Below, piece by piece: positions 1 through 10,200 of a stretch of DNA of 45,696 nucleotides (position 1 is the first letter of the stretch; each line of letters starts with the position of its first letter). The translations under genes and the position numbers were made by a program. The stretch is from Azolla pinnata (taxonomy: Eukaryota > Streptophyta > Polypodiopsida > Salviniales > Salviniaceae). Under the pieces are notes generated by a model. The model was not told the DNA's origin and ran no database searches. It saw only the letters and a list, made by a program, of their open reading frames with translations. The stretch lies in NCBI GenBank assembly GCA_037176905.1, contig JBBBWG010027490.1, forward strand, positions 1 to 45,696, read 5' to 3'.

Positions 1-364
1 TACAAAGTAGATGTTCTCATGATGAAATCATCCAGGTTCCAGCTTCGTTCTGTTTGAAGATGAACATGAATAAAACTGATGTTGACAATAATCTACACTC
101 GTTTCCTCCTTTAAACTGTTGATGTGTTTACAACGCCAAAGCTCAATGAACATACTAGACAATTTGCTTTGCTTGGCGAAGAATCAACTGCAACAAGGTG
201 AAGGCTGAAATCCCAATTTCTAAAACCCATCATCTTTTTTCTAACTTTACTTTCATTTACATGGCCTTGTAAAAATTCGGCCCATGAAAAAAGAAAGAGT
301 TCGACACATCTTAGAGTATAATAGGACTACCATACTTTGATTTAATACCTCGACTGCAGCCGGC
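1..364. other. 3' flank / probable 3' UTR of the ERL1-like gene
   Basis: This AT-rich stretch lies just beyond the stop codon of the minus-strand ERL1-like gene (stop at 365-367). It has no open frame of note and no recognisable RNA gene. It most likely holds the 3' UTR and polyadenylation region of that gene, but I see no signal that fixes the end of the transcript. Confidence 0.4.
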
Positions 365-3300
365 TCACTTGATGCGAGATCGAAACATAAATTTCACTAC
401 TGATGGATTTTCTCTGCTTCTTTTCCCTGTTATTTTGACGACAGCGCCATCTATTAGTATCCTTTGGAGAACTCTAGCAATGTTGTGTGCATCATCAAGT
501 CCCACATGATGCGTTCCACTCATTGGTATTTTCAAACCCTTCAGCATAGCCATCATGCCACCAGCCTGATCATTTCCATAAAACTTGAATATTAACAACA
601 TTTAGGCATAAAAAATAAAAAGAGTATCAGAAAGAAAAACATGTATACACCTTTCTCTTGTAAAAATTTAGATATATATCCTTCAGGTTTATCCACTCCC
701 AGAAGTACGGTGGAAGGTGAATTGCTGATGTGGTACATTGTTGTGGAATTTTCGTCTTGATATCCCAATTTCCACTGAGTAGAAAGAGATTTGTATTAGA
801 ATAGTTTTACTGAATTAATAAACTCGAACACATGTGGTATTTGAGCAATTATATGCTCCATTCATCATCTCGTTTTCCAATAATTGTGGTGTCTGATAAA
901 GTATACACCAACTCATTCCCTTTCTCTGTTTTGGGGATCAGCCCAGGAGATTTCTGGGAACTAAAACTTACGAAGTTCCTAAGTTTTCTCTTCACAATTC
1001 AATGGTTGTGTGTATTTGAAGCATTTGCCAAGATATTAGCTCACTTACCATGTTACAAATGCAGCATCTTTCATCTTGCCACCATGTGAAGCATCCCATA
1101 GTCCATGGCCTTCCATCCACTCCTCAAAAAGTTCCAGCACATCTGTGAATGGGATAGCTGTATCATGCCATACACTATAAAAACACAAATGTAGTTAGTT
1201 GGCAACGCATGGCATACACTTATGAATACAAAAGGGAAAAGTTGGGCGCAAATGGATACAGTTGTGACATATAAAGGAGACGGATCGGTTGAAAGCTAAA
1301 ATTAGTGATAGCGGATATACTGAAACATACAGAGAGCAGTATTCTAAAAAGCATTTGCTCCACTTGCGAAGATGAGTACCGTCAGAATTGCATTGGGCTT
1401 AGTAACATATTAACTGGGATACACGACAAACATTATGATGTAAAAGCCGGCTTTTTACATAGAATCTTAAAGAAAAAACGACATGGAGATTAAAAGTCGG
1501 ATCTGTAGTCCAGCCAATACATATTTCCAATGTGGTAAACATAGTCCACAAACTCATGCACAATCCAAAGAAAGACCATTTACAAAAAACCAATCATCTA
1601 TTGCAATGCAGTATCTGGAAGGAAGTCCATGGGGTTTCCAAAGAGAAACAAGGCTGGTAATAGAAGCATATACTGATGAGTATGCCGGTTCAGTCCTAGA
1701 TATGCTATCAACATAAGGTTATTGTGCTTTAATTGTGGGAAACGTACATGGAGGAACAGAAAAATGTAGTTACACAAAAGGTAATATCATGCAACAGCTC
1801 CTTGGGATGAATACGTGGACTATTGTAGATTAAAACTAAGTTCCAGACTCCAAGGTCAATTTGTAAGAAGTCTTCGATCAACATAGTGCACAATCCAGTT
1901 GAAAATGATCAAACAAAACACATTGAGTTGAGCGGATACTTAATCAAGGAGAAGGTGAAAATGGTCACAATATGCCTTCACAAAACAACTTGCTGGTGTA
2001 GAGGATTATTTCAACCAAGCTCAGAAAAACATACTCACCATCTTGAGGGGGAGTGCTATAAAAACTGATAGTAACTAAACAGTTGTTTTCAGAAATTCTT
2101 CCAGTACTCTAATTTAGCAGTATTCTATGGTTCTTCTGCATCTATAGTCCAGCAATGACTCCTGCCTACTTGATAGTTTAAAATGCATTTCCAATAGCAC
2201 TTTTCAACAGGCAATGCAACTATTCCACAAGGAACTAACAACAGCAAGCTGGCTCAGTATTTTTTTGGTGTGTTGCAAACAGTCAACAGAATAAAAAATG
2301 TGGAAGACATAGTAACATTTGTTTATCATTTAAACCCAAAAGCAAAAAGTGTTGACTTAACATTATGAATCATCTTGTTACGTAGACGAGAGAACTACAC
2401 CGGTCTAAGCCCCATCGTCCATATTTTCCTTCGATGTACTCATCAATCCTTGCTTCTGACATCTTGACTGGCCTTACAAATCTGGGAGAATAACAACACA
2501 TGACACACAATAGCTCTTTTTTGTGTTTCTTTCCTTTTAAAGACATAGAGATCAAATAATAGCCTTCATTCATATCTACCTGTGAAAGCGGTCAACAACT
2601 TGAAGATTCTGGGCATCAATCATCACCACTGGAAATTCTAAAATCTCCACCATGCCTTCTAAATCTAGCACCAGATAATATCGAAAGGGTTGGGGCTGAA
2701 GTTTCTTGAGATTATGGGGTTCCACATGAGGATTTGGATAATCATGTGTAAATTTTGCTAAATGTAGTGGATCGTGACCCTGTCAATATACAAGGACAAC
2801 AAAGATATCAAAGTGAATGACAATAAGGACAATGGATTGTTGTAGATGAATTCGAAGAAAAAATATTTTTTTTTGAAAAACATTCTAATATGTAGGCACA
2901 GTGAACTGAATGAACGCAGTCAATACCCCAAAAGGTGATATACCATGATCGGATTTCACTTTCGACATAGCAATTGTTGTTAAACTTAGCAAGCTGTATG
3001 CTAATAGATTACACATGTTTGTAGAGAACAGTGACCGAGGGTTGTTTTCACCAGTTATGTGACAAGAAGATCACTCAAACAGCCCTTGAATAGGTTGGCG
3101 AAATGCAAAGGCCTGGAGTAAAGAAGGTCGAGAAACTTCATACAATCGATCAAAAAGATGCAATTTTGTTTCCTTTACCTATATACTTTATGATGTCAAC
3201 TTACAGGTAATGAATGCTGTATAACTTAATTCCAGCGTCTGTGTTTCAGAAGACAGTTTTCAAGGCAAATTTGGAAATTTCTCTTGGGAATACTGTTCCA

Positions 3301-3692
3301 ACTAATGCTTCCAAACATATGAATGTGCATTTTTTTTCATGTAGGTAGAAGGATAGCAGATTGACAAATTAGACTGCAGAGCACAAATAGCTTACTAGAG
3401 TGCAGAGTCCTTGCGAGTGGTAGTAGCAGGGGTATCTTCTCCGAGGCAGGGAGGCGGCATTATCCAAGAGGACTCTAGCATGAGAATCCGAACCCACTTG
3501 GGAGGAAGAAGATGATGATGATGATGATGATGATGATGAAGACGACGACGACGACGAGGGCAACGACGATGAAGTGGAGATGTGGAGCGATGAAGAAAAT
3601 GTCCGCGATGGAGATGGGGGAGCTCGCATGAAGAAAGCTTGGCAGAGCGCACGGAGGGAGAGAGATGGCCCAGAAGAAATCGCCGACGCCAT
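365..3692 (-). CDS. ERL1: ERL1-like DEDDh 3'-5' exoribonuclease (ERI1 family), six exons, 348 aa
   Basis: Exons on the minus strand are 3692-3396, 2779-2580, 2481-2401, 1174-1049, 774-651 and 583-365; phases join without a break to 1047 nt. The protein matches the plant ERL1 branch of the ERI1 exonucleases. In Arabidopsis ERL1 acts in the chloroplast and trims the 3' ends of plastid rRNA. All DEDDh residues are visible: D138 and E140 in LVLDLEG, D239 in CGNWD, and H302 with D306/D307 in THHVGLDDAHN. The N-terminus (about residues 1-43) is rich in Ser, Ala and Arg and looks like an organelle transit peptide. A run of about 20 Ser follows, encoded by a trinucleotide repeat, and the catalytic domain begins near residue 130. 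The ATG at 3690-3692 is the first in the frame. A short Lys/Arg-containing stretch at the exon 5/6 join (FYKRKFYG) is longer than I expect for the family, so that splice could differ slightly. It is divergent from the dynein gene. Plastid rather than mitochondrial targeting is inferred from the family. Confidence 0.9.
3490..3557. repeat. GAT/GAC trinucleotide repeat coding for poly-Ser in ERL1 exon 1
   Basis: On the plus strand about ten GAT units are followed by GAC/GAG units. On the coding (minus) strand this reads mainly as TCA/TCG codons and gives a serine run of about 20 residues between the presumed transit peptide and the exonuclease domain. The tract is probably length-polymorphic. 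Confidence 0.8.
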
Positions 3693-3783
3693 CGCCGTGC
3701 TTTCTGTCGAGCTTCTGTTTCAGCACACAGAGAGATAGATAGCCTTCAGGCTTTGTTTATTCCCAAAATACCCTTCCATCACG

Positions 3784-3910
3784 AGCAGTTTAGGGTTTGG
3801 GGATCAGGAATTAGGGTTTAGGGTTTATGGATCAGGAATTAGGGTTTAGGGTTTAGGGATCAGGAATTAGGGTTTAGGGTTCAAGGATCAGGAATTAGGC
3901 TTTAGGGAAT
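3784..3910 (+). repeat. Telomere-like minisatellite, 28-bp unit, four copies
   Basis: The motif GGATCAGGAATTAGGG recurs at 3801, 3829, 3857 and 3885, a constant 28-bp step. Between the GGATCAGG parts run TTTAGGG units, the canonical plant telomere heptamer. Because 28 is four heptamers, the unit looks like four telomere repeats of which one or two have mutated, amplified as a block. The G-rich strand is the plus strand. It sits about 100-200 bp upstream of the ERL1 start codon. Confidence 0.85.
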
Positions 3911-4180
3911 CCGGTCATAGCTTGACCAACCATGACAGATCCCAATGTACATGAATCGCTCCATTAAATTCCGGTTGCTGCTTTGCTGTTAGATCGAGGC
4001 GATAAACCCAGCCGCCAAGCTTGGAAATGTTGTCACGAGGAGCTCCGTTCGCCAAAGCTTCGTGGTCCGACTTCTAGATAAGCGAATGGCCCAAATAGCT
4101 TCGTGTGAAACATATGGTCGACAGATGGGCATCGACGTCACGAGTGTATAAGATTCTCGCACACTTGTCGGATAGACGAT

Positions 4181-4203
4181 CACGTGGATGTACATTGCAC
4201 GTG
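4181..4203. promoter_or_regulatory. Paired G-boxes (CACGTG at 4181-4186 and 4198-4203)
   Basis: Two perfect palindromic CACGTG hexamers lie 17 bp apart, start to start, in the divergent promoter region. G-boxes are bound by plant bZIP and bHLH factors. They are about 490 bp upstream of the ERL1 start and 790 bp upstream of the dynein start, so either gene could be the target. Only the motif itself is seen; function is inferred. Confidence 0.4.
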
Positions 4204-4470
4204 TTATTAGCCATGTTGCCCATTTATATGAGCGAGATATTGTTACAACGTGACATGCATGATGTAGCTGATTTTGGGCAGGTGAGAAGTATGAGCCAAG
4301 CGGTGACAAGAAAGTTAGTAAAAACCTCACGATTGCTCCTCGATCCATCTATTCAAGAATTCTCCCCTTTTCCGGTCTTTGTCGAGTGCATTTTTTGAAT
4401 CGACAATTGCCATCGGCAAGCCAAGCCTAGTTTGTACGACATCGATTCTCGAACAAGCCCAGCAGATTGT

Positions 4471-4566
4471 GTTTCTTCTCAAAAGAAAATCATTACTCTT
4501 GTATAATCGAATACGAGTAATGTATAATCGAATACAAACTAAGTTTCTTTTCAAAAGAAAATCATT
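4471..4566. repeat. Nested direct repeats in the intergenic region
   Basis: A 24-bp sequence containing TTCTCAAAAGAAAATCAT at 4471-4494 recurs almost exactly at 4543-4566. Between the two copies GTATAATCGAATAC is present twice in tandem (4501-4514 and 4522-4535). The arrangement suggests local slippage or the footprint of a small insertion; no terminal inverted repeats or coding potential are seen. Confidence 0.55.
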
Positions 4567-4986
4567 TTCTGGGGTTCTGATAAGATGAATCTGGAGAATC
4601 AAACAGAGTTGTGAAAAATATAATATCTGGCATTGGAAGCTTTTATTTATTTATTTTTTAAGTTGGAGAATGTGATGCATAGGAAGGAGGGTATTGTTGT
4701 AATTAAGGGAAACAGAAGAAACGAACATTTTGGTTTTTCTCTGTGTTGAAACCGTTCGCTCGCCTGCGCGCCGTCTGCGAGAGACGCAGATGCAGAAACA
4801 GAGACGACGATCCACGCGCAGACGCAGGAAATCGCGTTGTTCAATCCTGCCTTTCGATGCATGATCGCAGCGATCCGCTGTGCCATTCTGTCTGCGTTGT
4901 GTAGACCTCTCTCTCGCTCGTGAGAATTATGCCCAACTCATGGTTTTGGTTGCTCCATCACCAAGCGCTGTGATTTCTTCACCGAC

Positions 4987-7293
4987 ATGGCCCGTATGGG
5001 GCCTAATCCCGATCTGAACCACATTCCGCTTCATCACGCGCAGAGCAAAATACTCCCACCCGTCACAATCCGATGGCCCAAGGTCTTCCACAAGCCCCAA
5101 ACGTGGAAAAACAGGGACAGGTGTAAAGAATGGAGCTGTGAACCTCCAGCAACGTCTCCTGATTCGAGGACAGATGCCAATACTGGCGAAGCAAGAAGTT
5201 CCCTATTAGGGGAGGATGCTGAGAACCCATGTGATGATCCAGGACATGTCGATGTCGATGCATATTTTGACCCAAGACATGTTGGAAGCTATCCTTTAAA
5301 ACCTCCCCATATGCTTCTTTCACTAGGAATTAAGGCATTGAATGGCTCTGGTTTGGAGGTTCTCGAAGAAGACAATGATGCCAACGCGCAGCCCGAGAAG
5401 GATATGGAAACACTTGGGAAGATCAGAAGTAAAAGAGCGACCACTTTTGTTCTTCCACTAGACTTATTTCACAACCAAGAGTTGGAGCTGTGTCATCCTA
5501 GCTTGGACATCGATATGGTGTGTATGTAGTGAAAGCTATCTAACGTTTGTCAAAGTTTACACTAGATACTCATGTGCTATTTTGTCGATCTTCATGCGTC
5601 TTCGATTCTGGAAGGCCCACGATAAGAAAGAAAGGGGTGTTCCGGGAAGGTCCCGCTTTTACTCATCCAAAGGGCAGTGCAGCTGGGAGCCTTGCTTGGT
5701 ATTGAGCTACAATAAAGATACAAGTAAAGATTTTGAGATTGAGTGGGTTAAAAGTGGGAAGAAAAAGATAGTGAAAAGGTATGCACTGCTTTGTTATGTG
5801 GTTTTTGCATATGCAAAATGTAATATAAAGAATTTGGACTTAGTTTCATGTTTCAAAGAATCTGCATGCGTACATAATTCAAATCTCAAAATTTGGGGGA
5901 AACTACTGATTGAAGTAGGGAGAGCTCCAAAATGCAAATTGTCTGGGGCATGCTTCTTACAACAAGGTGGATGATTGTCAACAAATTGAAAATCTATTTA
6001 TTTCTCGAGATCTTGGTAATGTGATTGGCGTAATTTAATGCCCTGTGAAATTTCTTGGAGTGATGCGACTACACACACATACAGCTTATGATGAAGGTGG
6101 ATATGGGCACTGGTATGAAGTTCACATATATCTTCAAGGAAATCGAGGATGGGTATGCAAGGGAAGGTAGATGCATACCTTTTCTTTGGGAGTTTCCATA
6201 AGAATTGGATGCCCATTACTCTGATGACTTACCTCCCTAAGCAAGCATATCCAAGCTTAACGCTTATGGCAGATACGCACTGAAATTTATATGAGAAAGG
6301 ATTGGCTGTCATCAGAATGTTGAGTAAGAGAATGATCATGTTTGCCATGGTCCCATTTTTCACGAAGAGGGGAGATACCACAACTTCTTTGGAGATTTAA
6401 TGATGCAATCTTTGATCTTATGGTTCATTTTAACTTTGTGAAAGACGCATCTATATATATTAAACTCATTGATCTCATTCACAAGGCGATGGAATGAAGA
6501 AGGTAGCATAGGATTCCACTTGCTAATAAGAGATAAAATAAAAGAATTATAGATGCGTAATCACAAGAGGTAATGTGGTCAATTAGATCAAACAAGCTAT
6601 CACACCTTAAAAAAGAAGGAACCTATCAATAAGGGACCGTCACAAAATCTTGCATTCATCATTCCCTCTCATGCTACACCTGATAAAGGGATGCATAAAT
6701 ACAGTTTTAACCGTGTTATAGAGAGGGATTACAATAGATAGGGCAATATCATTTCATGTATGTATGCTATGCCCATGTGAACCAGGACTCTTCATTGGTG
6801 TGACCCAAGAACGAATGTGCTACCCTTGTTTATAGACCTCTTCGTGATGGATTAGCTTATGATGGAGGTATTTCACTGTCATAAGTTACAGGTATGTAAG
6901 ATGAGAAGATTTAGGGCTTAGGGGATAAATGGTACCCTGAACATTTAGTTATAACTATTGTACTTAGTTGTTCTCAGCAAAGAGGCAACATGTTAAGATA
7001 GTAATTCCTTGTTCAGTGCAAGTGGTCGTTTTGGGTATGTTAAAAGTTAGAATATGTCTGTTCCATGATGTTTAACCTGAGTAAGGCCTTTGATTGCACG
7101 TATAAACATAAGATTTTGTGACCTTAAAATTCAATTACCTATTGCTAAAATTTGTAATTGATATATACATTTTATGCATGAAAACTCTGGTTTTTCCAGG
7201 TTGAATCTTATCCTTGATAGGGAGAAGGAAAGCAGCTTCATTTCCATGGTATTGAATGCCAAGAACCTGCGGAATTTAGTCAGGGTTCATATG
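4987..7293 (+). other. Dynein exons 1-3: variable N-terminus with a possible Tudor/SH3-like fold
   Basis: Proposed exons are 4987-5517, 5615-5778 and 7200-7293. Exon 1 (177 residues) is polar, Pro- and Asp-rich and resembles nothing I know. Exons 2-3 read [13 protein letters not shown]...[12 protein letters not shown]...VKRLNLILD, the pattern of a small beta-barrel (Tudor, PWWP or SH3-like) followed by a basic helix; other axonemal dyneins carry a comparable W-x-x-G...K-x-V-x-R-L-N-L stretch near their N-terminus. Borders are uncertain. The exon 1 donor may be at 5518 or 5522 (GTATGT, a better match). The frame of exon 2 stays open leftward from 5615 to about 5522. Exon 3 may end at 7284 instead of 7293. 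Transcript data are needed to settle the first 263 residues. Confidence 0.6.
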
Positions 7294-10200
7294 GTAATGT
7301 TCCCAAAGCTGAAGAGAATTGTGTGAACATCTCCAGTGAAAATTTCCTAGATGGAAATTGTGTGATTAGGATGTGTGGTATATTAACTTTCCCATCAAGT
7401 AAGAAATTGCATGGGTTAGGTCATAATCCTGCTGTGTGTGCTGTGTGGATCGAGACATTCTTCTTGTGATTTTGGAATAATAGAAACGAATGCATGTGAA
7501 AGCTGACCTTTGAAGCACATTCTGTGTACTATGTCAAAACTTCTGGGACTATGTCTTTAAAGCTCATAGTGTTGGGTAAATGCCAAGCATTAATCATCTC
7601 CTGCAAAGCGTAGCCCTTTTAAGGAGTTATGGAGGTAAAGAAAGTTTTAGCGGTTCTCTGTTGATACTTTCATTTTCGTTCTTGTCTTCAGCAACTTTTC
7701 TCTATGTTTCTTGGATTTTAGTCCCATAAATTTCAATGATTGGATACATCTTACAAAGATGTATGGGAGCAAAACAGAACAAGGCAATAAATCCATGGAA
7801 AAGAACAGACTTTGTATACATGAAAGTGTAATCAACATCTCCTTGCCAGGAAATAATGAATTATGTACTTATCAAAGCTCAAGTAGAAGGAGAAGAAAGT
7901 AAGAAAATTATATTAACGTCTTTTAAGAGGCCAAAATGACCTATAAGATTGAACAAGAAAATACATATGTAATTGTTCTATGTCTCAAACAGAAAAGAAA
8001 ATAAGCTACAATAGATATAACTGCACATGAGATCTAAGGACACCAGATCATGTGCTAGATCGACTGAAGCTTTTTTCTTGGAAAATATTCCAACATGGGC
8101 CACTCTAAGAGTGTAAGATCGCTGAAAGGGAGGGGGGAGAGGAGGGGGCTCTTGTGTGTTGCTTTAATGGCCTTTATTTGTCGATGACACAGGTGATGGG
8201 GCCTGAGTGACTTGAGCTACAATATAGTCTGAATGCTTGAGTGACTAAAAGGACAATGTAAGTCACAGCACAATCAGTGGCAAATTCTGCTCAAGTTGAC
8301 TGTACAGAAATGATATTTGTAACAGCTAATGAATTCGTACAGCTGGCCATCTTTCGTATAATAGCATACTTAGTTTTTTATGCTGATATAAGCACATTAG
8401 AACATGTTAGAGTGGAATCTTAGCAAGACTGAAGAAAGAATGGAAGAAAGAAAGATATAGCAGCATCTTTTAAACGGTAAAGTAGCAAGCAATGATGAGA
8501 ATCAAACCATGAATTCAAGTAAAGTAACTATATATAGCCTAGGAGACATTGAAACCATCTAACCATCTTAAGAGGGAAATGCTTTCATGACTCTTAGCAC
8601 TCCTTAAAAGCAGATGTACCAGTTGTCTGAACCTTCTACAATTCTGGTAAAAAGTTGAATGCCATGTGATAGTAAAGGTAAATGCTGCCATGTGGCATGG
8701 GAAGATTTTTTTACTGACATCCAATCATTTATGAGACCAGTAGATACTCTACGAGAAAGTCTCATACACTCACTCTTTGGCACTATAATGCTTTGTTAAT
8801 TTATAGCCCTGTATCAGTCAAGTATACATACTGTTACCCAAACCAAGAGCCTGAATGAATTAGTAAAACTTCAGGTATGAACCTCATCAAATAATCCACA
8901 GTAGTGGCTAATCCTTTGTATTCGCATCATGGGAATATATCTTGAAATATCCTTTTCTCAGGCATATCTTATTTTCTTTTGTAGAATTGATTATCATGCT
9001 CATTGTTTGAAATTTAAAATAGTTTCTTTCAGAATTCAATATCCTGATTTCGTAAAGGCTGTGTCACATGCATATTTTTCTCTTGTCAATCAAATCTGTA
9101 TAGTTTTTAACTGTCTTGTACTTTCGTACCTTATAAACATAGCGATGCTATCAATACATTGAAGAGCTTCCATTCGAGAACGCAGAGCTGGTAGATAAAG
9201 CATTGCAAACTCGTATCATAAACTTGGCTGGGGTGTGCCTTTGCAAGAGATACCCAGATCTTGTAAATGATTATATGGAATGTCTGAAGGCCGAGTATCA
9301 TAGAAGTATAAAAAAGTCAATACTTGACCATCAATACTTTGTTACTAAGGAGAACTTTTCCAGATTATCAGCATTACAGATTTTTCCATATGATTCTCCC
9401 AAACCTCCAATACCCAGGTAATAGATATTTGTTACTAGAGCCTGTTCTAAATGATCACATTTTTGAAACATGAGTGTGGAAAATAGTTGCTTGAATTTCA
9501 CTGTGCACTATCTTGTCCCTTTTAAAAAGTTTTCTTGTATGCTTTAAGCTCAAATGATCTGTGTCTTCTTTTGTGATTGTGACAATGTATGTCCACTCTA
9601 TGGTGTATTTGGATTTAATCTTCAGTCAAGGATGCGTTCCTGTTGACTTTGGCTTTGATAATGCAATGCAATCTCGGAAGAACACCATTTCAAAGAACTT
9701 GTGTGTGGCAGAGGAAGCGTTTCTATTGGCATTATTGCGTTTTCATAAAGAGATGGACATAACTGATATTTTCTTATTTAATCCTCAACTATTCACACTA
9801 CCACGGCCTCTGAAGCTGGAAGATTTCAGATCAATTCAAGAAGGTTACCTACGAGAGATGGCAGATAACTTCCGAAATGAGTATGATTTGCTTTTATCTT
9901 TGAAGAAATACATACATGATTACAATAAAAAAGGTTTCTTGATTCTCTCATGGTGATGTCTACTTCTGTTACCTGTCAAAGCTTTTGCCACCTATGTAAG
10001 TCCTTTTGCAATCTATGGTGTCAATCAGTGTAGAATCCTAGAAGAAATTTCAGATCAAGTGTTTCTCATACGAATAGAAGCCTCCTCTAAAGGCCCATCC
10101 ATCAAAGAACAAACATTTCACAGTGAGTGATTGAATAGAAGGGAGAGTCACTTAAAGTGAACTAAATATCCTTCCCCACAGAATTATAAATTACAATTAT

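Larger units (their letters stand above)
3693..4986. promoter_or_regulatory. Divergent intergenic region between ERL1-like and dynein genes
   Basis: About 1.3 kb separates the two divergent start codons, so it should hold both promoters and 5' UTRs. It contains a telomere-like minisatellite (3784-3910), two G-boxes (4181-4186, 4198-4203) and a small nested repeat (4471-4566). Short frames here (for example minus 4886-4647, 79 codons) show no family resemblance and I do not call them genes. No clear TATA box assigns a transcription start. Confidence 0.5.

Noticed and set aside
4647..4886. 79-codon minus-strand frame with an ATG and a hydrophobic middle
   Set aside because: No family resemblance, lies in the presumed dynein 5' region, and nothing marks it as expressed.
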